Under the pieces are notes generated by a model. It saw only the letters and a program-made list of their open reading frames with translations. It made no database searches and was not told the DNA's origin. The position numbers were made by a program, and so were the translations under genes. A stretch of 64,000 nt of DNA from Pseudoalteromonas sp. H105 (GTDB lineage: Bacteria > Pseudomonadota > Gammaproteobacteria > Enterobacterales > Alteromonadaceae): contig NZ_LOFH01000002.1 in assembly GCF_001469215.1 (NCBI RefSeq), positions 496,001 through 560,000 on the forward strand. The letters are read 5' to 3'. Position 1 is the first letter of the stretch. Each line of letters begins with the position of its first letter. This document shows positions 27,432 to 36,705 of the stretch, piece after piece.

Positions 27432-28196
27432 GTGGTTAGCGCTATATTTATTCGACACAGTTTTGCGTGCTTATTGTTAATGAGTAGCTACATTGCATAC
27501 TCTAAGCCGGTTATTACCATTTATACTGAGCAATTTCCGCCCTATAACTTTTCAAATAAAGGCCAGTTACAAGGGGTGAATCTTGATATTACACGTGCCT
27601 TGTGTAAGCGAGTCAATGTTGATTGTCAATTTGAGTTGCTTCCTTGGACACGGGCGTATCACTTGGCTCAGAAAAATAAAGCTTCAGGTTTAGTGTCGAC
27701 CGCGCGTTCACCTGAGCGGGAGTTACTTTTTCAATGGGTTGGTCCATTAATCTCTTCACGTACTTTTTTTTATCGACTCACAAGTAATCGTCACATTAAT
27801 CCGACTGATTTGAGCCAAGTCAGTAATTATACTTTGGGATTAGCAAGAGGGGATGTGTACGAGCAATTAGTACATGATATTGGCTTTATCAAAGATAAAA
27901 ACTTACTAAACTTTTCCCACCATTATGAATACATCAACTTATTTTTTAAAAATAAAATAGACCTAATTCTAGGATCAGAGTCTACGATTGATTATCAATT
28001 ACAGCAGTATGGTCATGACAGCAGTGAAGTCGTAAAGTTAGTCGAATTGCCCGTTAATAAGTTAAAAGGTAATTACCTTGCCTTTAATAAATCAGTGCCA
28101 AAAGAAATTGTTGAGAAGTTTAATCAAGAGTTGGCAGCATTAAGAAAAGTAGACGACTTAGACACTTTTAGACAGCGATATTTTAACAAACGCTGA
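27432..28196 (+). CDS. periplasmic solute-binding protein (SBP family 3 type)
   Basis: A 254-aa protein with a signal peptide (cleavage near ...SSYIAYS-KP) and the fold of amino-acid-type periplasmic binding proteins: I-Y-T-E-Q-F-P-P-Y-N-F, then G-V-N-L-D-I-T-R-A-L and L-L-P-W-T-R-A-Y. No ABC permease or ATPase gene is near, so it may act as a sensor or an orphan receptor. It is paralogous to the convergent gene at 28208-28927; both contain W-x-R-A-Y and R-[ST]-P-E-R-E-x-L-F-x-W-V-G-P. The GTG start has no visible ribosome site, so the start is unsure. Confidence 0.83.
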   Translation: MVSAIFIRHSFACLLLMSSYIAYSKPVITIYTEQFPPYNFSNKGQLQGVNLDITRALCKRVNVDCQFELLPWTRAYHLAQKNKASGLVSTARSPERELLFQWVGPLISSRTFFYRLTSNRHINPTDLSQVSNYTLGLARGDVYEQLVHDIGFIKDKNLLNFSHHYEYINLFFKNKIDLILGSESTIDYQLQQYGHDSSEVVKLVELPVNKLKGNYLAFNKSVPKEIVEKFNQELAALRKVDDLDTFRQRYFNKR

Positions 28197-28207
28197 TTTG
28201 ACAATAC

Positions 28208-28927
28208 TTAACGATTTTTAATGAGTGTTTTATATTCGGACGTTTTTTTGACTTCATTAAATGCACTTTTTAATGCACCAACAATTTTTGCTTCGGTATT
28301 TATATTTGCTGCAAGATAACCAAAAACAGCAAGCTCATCAATAGCATATATAAAGCTCAGTTTACCGTGATCGATTGCCAGTTGTTCACCCATTGCAGGT
28401 AGATAATTCTTATCATCTATGATCAAATCAACTTTTTTTGCGAGCAATAAGTGGTAAGATTTTCTTATATCTGAGGTTATTAATAAATCAAATCCATGCT
28501 TTGATAGAACCTGAAAAGCCAAATCATGTCGTTGAACTGCTACTTTGTATTTTTTAGCCTCTGCTATACTTGTTATTTCAATATCTCTACGTTCAGAGAG
28601 CTTTACAAAGCCTAATTTAAATTGTGCAACAGGACCGACCCAATGGAATAGCATTTCTCTTTCAGGGGTTCTCGCTAGGCTATAGATGAGAGTGTTATCG
28701 AATTTGCTGGCTAATTTGTATGCCCGTGCCCATGGATAAATTGAGAAAGAGGCATCCAGTTCGGCTTCAGCTAAGATACGTTTGACAATGTCAGTGCTAT
28801 GACCAGCAACTTCATTATTAATGCGAGTTTGATTAGGTGGTGAAAGCTCCGTCACTACTTGTAACAGGGGTTGGCAAAGGCTTAATAGCGGAAACAGCAT
28901 TAGCAATGAGTAAAACAGCGCTCGCAT
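28208..28927 (-). CDS. periplasmic solute-binding protein, convergent paralog
   Basis: A 239-aa exported binding protein (signal MRALFYSLLMLFPLLSLC-QP). It shares with the neighbouring plus-strand gene the Y-P-W-A-R-A-Y, A-R-T-P-E-R-E-M-L-F-H-W-V-G-P and overall length. The two stop codons are only 11 bp apart, so the genes converge. Again no transporter partner is present. The pair looks like an inverted duplication that has diverged; the ligand is unknown, with amino acids or related small anions the default for the family. Confidence 0.83.
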   Translation of the reverse strand: MRALFYSLLMLFPLLSLCQPLLQVVTELSPPNQTRINNEVAGHSTDIVKRILAEAELDASFSIYPWARAYKLASKFDNTLIYSLARTPEREMLFHWVGPVAQFKLGFVKLSERRDIEITSIAEAKKYKVAVQRHDLAFQVLSKHGFDLLITSDIRKSYHLLLAKKVDLIIDDKNYLPAMGEQLAIDHGKLSFIYAIDELAVFGYLAANINTEAKIVGALKSAFNEVKKTSEYKTLIKNR

Positions 28928-29006
28928 TAATTAACCCTAATTTACCGTGATAGGATCAGTATAGTAACAAAGGTGAGAATAAGAAAAGTTAAAGGTATTA
29001 AAACGA

Positions 29007-29027
29007 TAAAAGGGCCTTGCGGCCCTT
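29007..29027 (-). terminator. intrinsic terminator of the udk-nupC unit
   Basis: On the minus strand AAGGGCC, loop GCAA, GGCCCTTTT. It lies 90 bp beyond the nupC stop. Confidence 0.85.
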
Positions 29028-29048
29028 GGTGAAGTATCGTTCAAGTCA

Positions 29049-29078
29049 GATAATGCTTTAACCCCTTAAAGCGTTATC
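29049..29078. repeat. 13-bp hairpin downstream of nupC
   Basis: GATAATGCTTTAA / TTAAAGCGTTATC with a CCCC loop and one G-T wobble, between the nupC stop and the terminator. It has no T run on either strand; it may protect the mRNA end or be the relic of a repeat. Confidence 0.55.
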
Positions 29079-29113
29079 CTATTGTTTTGCAACTAAGGCT
29101 CATCTCAAAGTTT

Positions 29114-30337
29114 CTAAGCTAGCGAGAGGAAAAAACCTGCAATTGCGGCGCTCATAAGGTTAGCCATAGATCCTGCTAACACTGCTCTGAGCCCTAAGCG
29201 TGCGATATCCTTTCGCCGACTAGGCGCCATACCGCCTAATCCACCTAGTAAAATAGCTATCGATGATAAGTTAGCAAACCCACATAACGCGAATGTGACA
29301 ATCGCTTGTGTGTGCGCACTTAACGTATCGCGATAATTTATAAAGTCTAAGTAAGCAACAAATTCATTCACTACTAACTTTTGACCAATAAAACTGCCGG
29401 CTATAATTGCTTCACTCCATGGTACACCGAGTAACCAGGCAACTGGGGCAAATATATAACCTAAAATTTCTTGTAGAGTCAGTGTTGGGTAATCAAACCA
29501 ACCACCAATACCACCTAATAAACCGTTTAAAAGCGCGATTAAAGCAACGAACGCTAATAACATGGCTCCTACATTGAGCGCTAAATGCATACCGTTTGCG
29601 GCGCCAGATGCGGCTGCATCAATCACATTTACTGGTTTATCTTCATTATCATCAAGATCGGCCAAAGTATCTTTTGGGGTTTCAGTTTCTGGCACAATCA
29701 TCTTGGCCATTAAAAAACCACCAGGCGCGGCCATAAAGCTGGCTGCTATTAAATACTTAAGTTCTACACCAATTATAACGTAACCGGCCATGACTGAGCC
29801 TGCTACAGTGGCTAGGCCACCCACCATTACTGCAAATAACTCTGATTTAGTCATCGTTGCAATAAAAGGTTTAACAATCAACGGAGCTTCAGTTTGGCCA
29901 ACAAATATATTAGCGGTCGCTGAAAGCGATTCAGTACGCGATGTTTTCAACAGTTTTTGTAAACCACCGCCGAGGATTTTGATAATCCAATCCATAATGC
30001 CGATATGGTAGAGCACTGCAACAAGCGCAGAGAAAAACACAATAACAGGCAAAACTTGTACCGCAAAAATAAACCCTAAAGTATCTTGGCTCGCAAGCGG
30101 ACCAAATAAAAATGATATTCCGTCATTGGCAAATCCAATTACCGATGATACGGCTTTTGACATGCTTACTAAGGCGTTTTTACCTGCTTCGAAAAACAGC
30201 ACAAACCCACCAATAATGAACTGCATGGCAAACGCAATACCCACCGTTCTTAAACTAATCGCTTTTCGGTTGGTTGACGCCGCAAAAGCAATGCCTAGCA
30301 GCACACACATGCCGACTAAGCTCATAAATGTTGTCAT
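29114..30337 (-). CDS. concentrative nucleoside transporter (NupC/CNT family)
   Basis: An inner-membrane cation-coupled importer of nucleosides. At 407 aa with about 8-10 hydrophobic segments it fits the CNT family, and it has signature stretches [25 protein letters not shown] and [16 protein letters not shown]. It follows udk by 19 bp on the same strand, so imported uridine or cytidine could be phosphorylated at once by its operon partner. The deoB-deoD pair across the divergent promoter supports a role in nucleoside use. Transported nucleosides are not determined by sequence alone. Confidence 0.93.
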   Translation of the reverse strand: MTTFMSLVGMCVLLGIAFAASTNRKAISLRTVGIAFAMQFIIGGFVLFFEAGKNALVSMSKAVSSVIGFANDGISFLFGPLASQDTLGFIFAVQVLPVIVFFSALVAVLYHIGIMDWIIKILGGGLQKLLKTSRTESLSATANIFVGQTEAPLIVKPFIATMTKSELFAVMVGGLATVAGSVMAGYVIIGVELKYLIAASFMAAPGGFLMAKMIVPETETPKDTLADLDDNEDKPVNVIDAAASGAANGMHLALNVGAMLLAFVALIALLNGLLGGIGGWFDYPTLTLQEILGYIFAPVAWLLGVPWSEAIIAGSFIGQKLVVNEFVAYLDFINYRDTLSAHTQAIVTFALCGFANLSSIAILLGGLGGMAPSRRKDIARLGLRAVLAGSMANLMSAAIAGFFLSLA

Positions 30338-30356
30338 TTGTGATTATTTCCCGTTG

Positions 30357-31016
30357 TTATTTTTGCAGTAAATATTTTATTTTACTTTTAATTATATCAA
30401 TCGCAACACGATTCATGCCGCCACGTGTGACCACTAAATCAGCCTTGTGCTTTGAGGGCTCAATAAACTGATAAAACATCGGTCTCACCGTCGCTTGATA
30501 TTGTTCAACAACGGACTGTAATGTTCTGCCTCGTTGCTCCATATCACGTTGCATACGGCGCATTAGGCAAATATCAAGGGGTGTATCTATAAACACTTTG
30601 ATATCAAATTCTTTATTTAGCGCGTTATCGCTAAGCAATAAAATCCCTTCAACTATAAGAATCTCTGCTGGCATCACGGTGCGAGTTTTGTCGCTACGCG
30701 TGTGCTGGGCATAATCATATGTCGGAACTTCGACTGCTTCCCCATTGCGTAATTGAGTCAGGTGTTTACACATTAACTCATGTTCAAACGCATCAGGGTG
30801 GTCGTAGTTCGTTTGCGTACGATGGTCAAACGGTAAATGCGATTGATCTTTGTAGTACGCATCTTCTTCGATCACGGCGATAGCGCCTGGTTCAAGCTCA
30901 TTAACCAACTCATTGTAAATAGTTTGGCTAAAAAGAGATTTGCCCGACGCAGAAGCGCCAGCAATAGCTATTATTGTTCGTGTCACTAAAGTTCTCATCC
31001 ACACATAAGGATACAT
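30357..31016 (-). CDS. udk: uridine/cytidine kinase
   Basis: Phosphorylates uridine and cytidine to UMP and CMP in pyrimidine salvage. The P-loop is G-A-S-A-S-G-K-S near residues 19-26, followed by E-E-D-A-Y-Y-K-D, Y-D-H-P-D-A-F and T-Y-D-Y-A-Q-H-T-R, the last characteristic of uridine kinases. The length of about 213-219 aa is usual. The start is not settled: ATG at 31016 has no ribosome site, ATG at 30998 and a GTG at 30983 are alternatives with weak GA-rich upstream bases. It is first in the unit with nupC and divergent from deoB. Confidence 0.93.
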   Translation of the reverse strand: MYPYVWMRTLVTRTIIAIAGASASGKSLFSQTIYNELVNELEPGAIAVIEEDAYYKDQSHLPFDHRTQTNYDHPDAFEHELMCKHLTQLRNGEAVEVPTYDYAQHTRSDKTRTVMPAEILIVEGILLLSDNALNKEFDIKVFIDTPLDICLMRRMQRDMEQRGRTLQSVVEQYQATVRPMFYQFIEPSKHKADLVVTRGGMNRVAIDIIKSKIKYLLQK

Positions 31017-31106
31017 TGTTGGTAGATCACAATAGCAAAAAAGACACGATTAATCTCTCTTGCTTCGCTCTAAGATGTGAAATTTATAATGTTTAGGTTT
31101 TATGAA

Positions 31107-31124
31107 ACAGGACTTATGTCCTGT
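31107..31124. promoter_or_regulatory. 18-bp palindrome upstream of deoB
   Basis: ACAGGAC, TTAT, GTCCTGT: a perfect 7-bp inverted repeat 54 bp before the deoB start, in the 161-bp region shared with divergent udk. It could be an operator for a nucleoside repressor or a leader hairpin; the sequence does not decide. Confidence 0.45.
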
Positions 31125-31177
31125 ACGGTAAAAAGCAACAGCAGATAAAGTAGCCACATTGGATTAACGAGGTGAGT

Positions 31178-32410
31178 ATGGCAAGAGCAATTATATTGAT
31201 GGCAGATAGCTTAGGCATAGGTGCTGCTCCTGACGCTGATAAATTTGGTGATTTAGGCGCAAACACATTTGCACATCTGTTGAAAGCTTACTCAGAGGAA
31301 ACGGGCGAACAACTTTCGCTACCGAATTTATCGCTATTAGGGTTGATTGATGCATGTGAAGCGGCAGGCAAAGAGCCTTGCTTAGTTAGCGACCGCCAAA
31401 CACCAATTGCAGCATGGGGTTATGCTAAAGAACTTTCAAGCGGTAAAGATACACCATCAGGTCACTGGGAAATGGCGGGTGTACCTGTGTTATTCGATTG
31501 GGGTTATTTCCCGAATACACAGCCTTGTTTTCCACAAGAATTTATTGACGAGTTAATTACTCGCACCGGTATTCCTGGCATTTTAGGTAACTGCCATGCC
31601 TCAGGAACTACTATTTTAGAACAGCTAGGTGAAGAGCATATCAAAACTGGTATGCCGATTTGTTACACCTCAGCTGATAGCGTGTTTCAAATAGCCGCGC
31701 ATGAACAAACTTTCGGTCTAGAAAAACTTTATCAGGTCTGCGAAATCACACGGGCGCTGCTTGATGAAATGAACATAGGACGAGTGATTGCGCGGCCATT
31801 TTTGGGTTCAAATAATCAAGACTTTGCTAGAACGGGCAATCGTCGTGATTATTCAGTATTACCGCCAGCACCAACATTGCTAGATAAGCTAGCAGAGGAC
31901 GGCGGCGAAGTAATTAGCATTGGTAAAATTGCAGACATTTATGCACACCAAGGCATTACCCAAAAGCACAAAGCCCCAGGCTTGCAAAACTTACTCGAAA
32001 AAACGACTGAGGTAATGGCAACTGCGCCAGATCATAGTCTGATTTTTACGAACCTTGTTGATTTTGACGAAAAGTTTGGCCATCGTCGCAACCCTGTTGG
32101 GTATGCTAAAGCGCTTAAAGAGTTCGATGACTTTTTACCGACTATACTTAAGCAGCTAAATGATGATGATATTTTAATAATTACAGCGGATCACGGTTGT
32201 GACCCAACATTCCCGGGCAGTGAGCACACCCGTGAATATGTACCTGTAATTGCGTACCAACCAGGTCTTGAAAATACGGCCCTTGGTGAACGTGCTAGTT
32301 TTGCAGACATAGGTCAAACCCTTGCCCAGTGGTTTAACTTACCTGCACTTGACTATGGTGAAGGCTTTATAGACAAGCTAAAAGCGCCAATTGTAAAAGG
32401 AAACGAATAA
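31178..32410 (+). CDS. deoB: phosphopentomutase
   Basis: Interconverts (deoxy)ribose 1-phosphate and 5-phosphate in nucleoside breakdown. It is an alkaline-phosphatase-fold metalloenzyme; visible motifs are [18 protein letters not shown] at the N-terminus (metal Asp), S-G-H-W-E-M-A-G near residue 100, and [18 protein letters not shown] near 340 with metal-binding Asp and His. The ATG at 31178 is preferred to the GTG 6 bp upstream because ACGAGG then has proper spacing. The length of 410 aa matches E. coli (407). The stop overlaps the deoD ATG by one base. Confidence 0.96.
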   Translation: MARAIILMADSLGIGAAPDADKFGDLGANTFAHLLKAYSEETGEQLSLPNLSLLGLIDACEAAGKEPCLVSDRQTPIAAWGYAKELSSGKDTPSGHWEMAGVPVLFDWGYFPNTQPCFPQEFIDELITRTGIPGILGNCHASGTTILEQLGEEHIKTGMPICYTSADSVFQIAAHEQTFGLEKLYQVCEITRALLDEMNIGRVIARPFLGSNNQDFARTGNRRDYSVLPPAPTLLDKLAEDGGEVISIGKIADIYAHQGITQKHKAPGLQNLLEKTTEVMATAPDHSLIFTNLVDFDEKFGHRRNPVGYAKALKEFDDFLPTILKQLNDDDILIITADHGCDPTFPGSEHTREYVPVIAYQPGLENTALGERASFADIGQTLAQWFNLPALDYGEGFIDKLKAPIVKGNE

Positions 32411-33117
32411 TGAGTACTCCGCATATCGAAGCGAACAATGGTGATTTCGCAAAAACGGTTTTAATGCCAGGCGATCCACTACGCGCGCAATATATTGCAG
32501 AAAACTTTCTTGATAACGCAGTTAAAGTAACAGGCGTTCGTAATATGTATGGCTTTACCGGTACCTACAAAGGTAAGCCAGTCAGTATTATGGGGTCTGG
32601 GATGGGTATTCCATCTATGTCAATTTATGCCCGTGAATTGATAGTTAGTTACGGCGTTGAAAACCTTATTCGTATAGGCACATGTGGCGGTATTGGTAGC
32701 GACATTAAAATTCGTGATGTTATCTTTGCACAAGGTGCCAGCACAGATTCAAACGTAAACCGTGCTCGCGTACGTGGCTATGACTTCTCTGCTATTGCAG
32801 ATTTTGACTTACTTTTAAACGGTGTTAATGCCGCTAAAGAGTTAGGTATCAAAGCAAAAGTAGGTAATGTATTTACTACAGATACTTTCTATCAAGCGGA
32901 CAATACTTTTTATCAAGAGCTTGATAAGTTAGGCATGTTAGCTGTCGATATGGAAACAGCAGGTATGTATGGTGTTGCAGCCGAATACGGTGCAAAAGCC
33001 ATGGCGTTATTCACTGTTAGCGACCACGTAATTACCGGTGAAGCTACGCCGAGCGATGAGCGTCAAAGCACATTTAACGAAATGGTTAAGATTGCGCTTG
33101 AGTCAGTAGAAGCGTAA
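32410..33117 (+). CDS. deoD: purine nucleoside phosphorylase
   Basis: Splits purine (deoxy)nucleosides with phosphate to free base and pentose 1-phosphate, the substrate of DeoB. It is the hexameric bacterial type: [10 protein letters not shown] near residue 17, [12 protein letters not shown] near 65, R-I-G-T-C-G-G-I-G near 87, V-D-M-E-T-A-G-M-Y near 178 and V-S-D-H near 202 with the catalytic Asp. At 235 aa it is close to the E. coli enzyme (239). It is coupled to deoB (TAATG). deoC and deoA, usual in the operon, are not here. Confidence 0.96.
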   Translation: MSTPHIEANNGDFAKTVLMPGDPLRAQYIAENFLDNAVKVTGVRNMYGFTGTYKGKPVSIMGSGMGIPSMSIYARELIVSYGVENLIRIGTCGGIGSDIKIRDVIFAQGASTDSNVNRARVRGYDFSAIADFDLLLNGVNAAKELGIKAKVGNVFTTDTFYQADNTFYQELDKLGMLAVDMETAGMYGVAAEYGAKAMALFTVSDHVITGEATPSDERQSTFNEMVKIALESVEA

Positions 33118-33187
33118 TCAGCAAAGTTCCTTGGTAACGTATTCACTCGTTTGGAGACACGCCCAAATACAGTGAGACTAACCTCCC

Positions 33188-33213
33188 AAAGCCGCATTTA
33201 TGCGGCTTTTTTT
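33188..33213 (+). terminator. intrinsic terminator of deoB-deoD
   Basis: AAAGCCGCA, loop TTTA, TGCGGCTTT followed by five more T. Confidence 0.92.
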
Positions 33214-33230
33214 ATACCTCTGTCAAAGCA

Positions 33231-33401
33231 AGTAATACCAACTCGCTTAATTAAGTGATCTATTATGAGGGTAGAAAAACGTGTTGATAGCAAGGCAAAA
33301 AATTCGCTATTTAGTTGTTCTAAGTAGCGAATTTTTTAACGCAGCTAGCGACACGTTTAGCCCAGTAAAATGATTAAGTATTATTGCGGATTGGTATTAC
33401 T
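33231..33401. repeat. family C palindromic repeat (171 bp)
   Basis: A non-coding element bounded by AGTAATACCAA and its complement (11 bp exact, with partial pairing beyond). Internal arms are AAACGTGT / ACACGTTT, then the box CAAGGCA at 33291, a long hairpin AAAAAATTCGCTA / TAGCGAATTTTTT, and AACGCAG at 33338, a 47-bp box spacing. The right terminal repeat overlaps the end of the minus-strand gene at 33397 and provides its TAA stop. Confidence 0.83.
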
Positions 33402-34950
33402 TATCGGTCTTCAACTGCTTAGCACGTTCTTCTGCTGCAATGAGTTCCGCTGACTTTGGAACCGTTTTTTTGGGTTCGATGGTTGGCTTTTCTTTTGTGC
33501 TTGGGTCCCATGTAGGGTCTAACGAGAGATTTGCAAACGGATTGGCTTTAACTTGTTTATCAGATGTTTCATCTACTCTTTCTGAAGAGCTGCCTTGCTC
33601 AGTAATCTGTGTATTTAATGTATTGAGCGCTAGTTCAATCTCATGCTCTTCAGTGCTGATGTTTTGTTGCTGTTCACTTTTATCTGCTGGATCAATTGTT
33701 TGCTCAGACATCTGCTGCTTTAAAGCACCTTGATTATTACTTCGCTCACTTAAAGGATCTGTCGTAGTATCAGCCAAATCAGCGAGAGAGTCTTCCTTTA
33801 AAGTATCAATAGGAGTCTCTTCAACTCGAGCTTGTGGAGGCAATTCTTCTTTCTTCCCTGGCAAGGGGGCATCAGGGTCAAATATCCGTATTTCTGGTTC
33901 TTTAAAGTCATGTTCGTTTTTAAGCAGTGTCGATAATGACTCATCAGCAGTTTCATGGTTTGGTTCATCGTATGTGGCGTCAGGTTCAATAGGCTCTATT
34001 TCGCGCTCTTTATGTTCATTCAGCTCATCACCTGCTGTGTTGGCTTCGAGTTGTTCTGGTGAGTCTACAGAGGGCGTATTTGCAACTTCAGGGTTAACTG
34101 TGTGCACGTTGGGTTCATTGATGTCTTGCTCAATGGGCAATTCCTTTTCAGGGGCTGCTGTATCTGTGTGTAATGTGCCCATACCTGCTTTTGAGTCCGA
34201 AACTGACGTTTGCTGCACATCTTGCTTGGTTGGCATTGTGACAGGCGTTACCACTGCGTTACTGATAGGCGTAGTGGATGATTCGGCTGATTGCTTTTTA
34301 ATGCGAAGTTTATAAATCACTAATCCAGCAATCAGTAACACTAACACGATAATAAGAATCGGCGTGGTCAATGATGTTGACTGACCACTTGCGGCTATGA
34401 CAGGTGATGTAATCGTTGGCACTTTAGCTACTTTTAAAGCTGGCTTAGGTTGCGACTCAACGGGAGTAACCTGAACGTTGGACTCTATTTTTGTCTCGTT
34501 CTCGGCCTCAATAAGTGGGTTTTGATTAACCACTGTATTTGTTTTCTCTAAATCTGATTCAGATAATTCAACCTCAGATTGTTTTGGCGTGTCATTTGCG
34601 TCAAGGGGGTTTACACTTTCGTTTATTGATAGGGTATTTTCTACAGCACTTTGCTCGTTAACGCTTTTGGGGTCATTGCGCGCATCGTTATCTTGTTGAG
34701 TACTTTGACTGTTTATAACCGGTGCTGGTTCTGTAATAGTTTGCTGAGGTTTTTTTTCAACAGGTGGTGGGTTGTTACAGTTTTTATTAAAGTCTCTTCT
34801 TGCGTTTCGATAACTGCGACTGCTTTTATCATCACTAAATTGCTGCATCTGTTGTTTATACAAAATACACATCGCTTCGTTGTATTTTGCTGTGGTGTTA
34901 AAACTACAGGTAAGCAACGTCAAAAAGAAAAAGCGTAAAAATAAAGTCAT
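33397..34950 (-). CDS. acidic low-complexity single-pass membrane protein, unknown function
   Basis: I do not recognise this 517-aa protein. It has a signal peptide (MTLFLRFFFLTLLTCSFNTTA), a short Cys-containing domain (two Cys, near residues 28 and 57), a Thr/Glu/Gln-rich linker, one transmembrane helix near residues 198-216 (TPILIIVLVLLIAGLVIY) followed by R-I-K-K, and then about 300 residues rich in Glu, Asp, Ser, Thr and Pro. By the positive-inside rule the long acidic tail is cytoplasmic. It ends in K-T-D-K with the stop codon lying in the family C repeat, so the original C-terminus may have been changed. Composition suggests a disordered tether or scaffold. Confidence 0.7.
   Translation of the reverse strand: MTLFLRFFFLTLLTCSFNTTAKYNEAMCILYKQQMQQFSDDKSSRSYRNARRDFNKNCNNPPPVEKKPQQTITEPAPVINSQSTQQDNDARNDPKSVNEQSAVENTLSINESVNPLDANDTPKQSEVELSESDLEKTNTVVNQNPLIEAENETKIESNVQVTPVESQPKPALKVAKVPTITSPVIAASGQSTSLTTPILIIVLVLLIAGLVIYKLRIKKQSAESSTTPISNAVVTPVTMPTKQDVQQTSVSDSKAGMGTLHTDTAAPEKELPIEQDINEPNVHTVNPEVANTPSVDSPEQLEANTAGDELNEHKEREIEPIEPDATYDEPNHETADESLSTLLKNEHDFKEPEIRIFDPDAPLPGKKEELPPQARVEETPIDTLKEDSLADLADTTTDPLSERSNNQGALKQQMSEQTIDPADKSEQQQNISTEEHEIELALNTLNTQITEQGSSSERVDETSDKQVKANPFANLSLDPTWDPSTKEKPTIEPKKTVPKSAELIAAEERAKQLKTDK
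34599..34615. repeat. 17-mer variant (two mismatches) in coding sequence
   Basis: CGTCAAGGGGGTTTACA matches the dispersed TGTAAAGGGGGTTTACA at 15 of 17 positions. It codes for V-N-P-L-D in the membrane protein gene, the same V-N-P-L as in sbcD. Confidence 0.35.
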
Positions 34951-35119
34951 TGGCGCACATTTAATGATAAATAAACAATAGTCTTAGTTTAATATTACTC
35001 AGACAAATTATCTAGCCAGCAATTAGAAACGCCCGTGTGCGAATGTTAATCAAGCAAGTAAAACTTATACAAGCGGGCGAAAGTATTGCTCGTCGCCTTA
35101 TTCTTTAACGGACTTACTT

Positions 35120-36583
35120 TTATTCTATAGCCATTAATGAGCGGTATTCATCATAGGCAAACTGATCCGTCATACCACTAATATAATCTTGAATAAGGCG
35201 ACAACGGTAGTAAAACTCATAGGCAGCAAAGTGGTCGGGTTCGTGCGTTAAATCATTAATTGCTTTTTGATAGCTATTAAGGTGTTTATTAGAAAGCTTT
35301 TTTATTAACCTAGACTCAATCAAAAATGTTGTATCTCCTTTTATTACTCGTTTAAATTCATCGCAGTTAAGTGCTAACAAGGGTTTATAGCAGTCAAGCA
35401 ATCCGGTAATAATACGATAACCTTGTAACTCTAACTTACCTACTTCTTGGTGGTTGAATACATGTTCAAGCGCCACTTGCTTTAATGTTTTAGTGACTGC
35501 ATGTAAGTGGCTATTGTCTTCAAGAAGAGCATGGTTAAAATCGCCATGATAAATAGCCTCAATATGTTCAATAAAACGATTTGCTGCATGGTTTACAAGT
35601 GGGTGCAGTAACGACACCCTCAAATAAATAAAAAACTCACTATTAAAGTTATAAGGTTGAGCAGCGGCTTTGTTGAGTGCGTAATCAATTGCTTTCTCAA
35701 CGAAATTTAAATGTTCAGTGTCATCAATCGTTAGATTAATAAGGGTGCGTTTAAATTGGTATTTTAATTTATCGCATAATAGTTCAACACTGATAATGCC
35801 TTTTTCTACCGCGTCTTCTATATCTGCTAAACAATAGGAAATATCATCCGCAGCTTCCATAATATAGCTTGCTGGGTGACGACAGTATTGATTTATTTCA
35901 AGCTCATTTTGTAGTGTTTCAATAAACGGTTTCTCGCTGAAGTAGTACCCTACTTTTTTCATCAGGTAGTTTTTATCTTTTGGACTGTCTTGTTTTGCCA
36001 TACTGGCTGGACGGGTATATTTTAGAATCCCTGCCGTTTGACTGTAGGTTAAGTTTAAGCTGAGTAGTGAATGCACAATACGAATTCCTTGTGCATTGCC
36101 CTCAAAGTTTTGAATGTCTTCAATTAAGTGCTTAAAAATAACATTAATACCGGTATTTGGGGTTTGGCAGCGCTCAGGTGTGACACTGGTTAAATGAGAG
36201 CGAAACCACTTATTAATAGCCGCCTCACCAAAATGACCAAACGGTGGGTTGCCAATATCGTGCATTAGGCAGGCCATTTCAACTAAGCTTTCTAATGGTC
36301 GCTCTAAATCTTTTAAGCCATAATTAATAATTTGCTCTTGCGTTAAAAAATGAAAAATACGTTGCACGATGAATCGGCCTACTTGTTGCACCTCAAGTGA
36401 GTGTGTAAGCCTTGAGCGGACCGCTGCGTTGCGCTCCAATGGGAATACTTGCGTTTTTTGTTGTAAGCGCCTAATGGCCGCACTGTTGATTATTCGACCA
36501 CGATCGCTTTCCAATGCCATGTTTAGATTAGCTGTGCTGCGCTCGGCTCTGGCGGGTGTTATTTTCTTTTGAAAGTCGATCAT
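35120..36583 (-). CDS. dgt: deoxyguanosinetriphosphate triphosphohydrolase
   Basis: Hydrolyses dGTP (and perhaps other dNTPs) to the deoxynucleoside and triphosphate; in some bacteria such enzymes also limit phage growth. The HD metal site is visible: R-L-T-H-S-L-E-V-Q-Q-V-G-R near residue 60 (first His), A-C-L-M-H-D-I-G-N-P-P-F-G-H near 108 (HD pair), and D-D-I-S-Y-C-L-A-D near 245 (last Asp). The length of 487 aa matches the long E. coli Dgt type (505). The ATG at 36583 (MIDFQKKITPARAE) fits the family start better than one 15 bp upstream. Monocistronic. Confidence 0.93.
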   Translation of the reverse strand: MIDFQKKITPARAERSTANLNMALESDRGRIINSAAIRRLQQKTQVFPLERNAAVRSRLTHSLEVQQVGRFIVQRIFHFLTQEQIINYGLKDLERPLESLVEMACLMHDIGNPPFGHFGEAAINKWFRSHLTSVTPERCQTPNTGINVIFKHLIEDIQNFEGNAQGIRIVHSLLSLNLTYSQTAGILKYTRPASMAKQDSPKDKNYLMKKVGYYFSEKPFIETLQNELEINQYCRHPASYIMEAADDISYCLADIEDAVEKGIISVELLCDKLKYQFKRTLINLTIDDTEHLNFVEKAIDYALNKAAAQPYNFNSEFFIYLRVSLLHPLVNHAANRFIEHIEAIYHGDFNHALLEDNSHLHAVTKTLKQVALEHVFNHQEVGKLELQGYRIITGLLDCYKPLLALNCDEFKRVIKGDTTFLIESRLIKKLSNKHLNSYQKAINDLTHEPDHFAAYEFYYRCRLIQDYISGMTDQFAYDEYRSLMAIE

Positions 36584-36705
36584 AATAAATCCATTCATAT
36601 GTGGTCTATGCCTTAAATCTAACAGCTTGAAATAATAGGTAAAGCTATTTTATTCCTGCGTAAATTTTTCTATGATGGCAACGCCAAACTTTTAGGAGTG
36701 CTTTA

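Noticed and set aside
35120..36583. dGTPase as part of a phage-defence island
   Set aside because: It matches the long housekeeping Dgt type and its neighbours are a membrane protein, a pseudogene and a transporter; no other defence gene is near.
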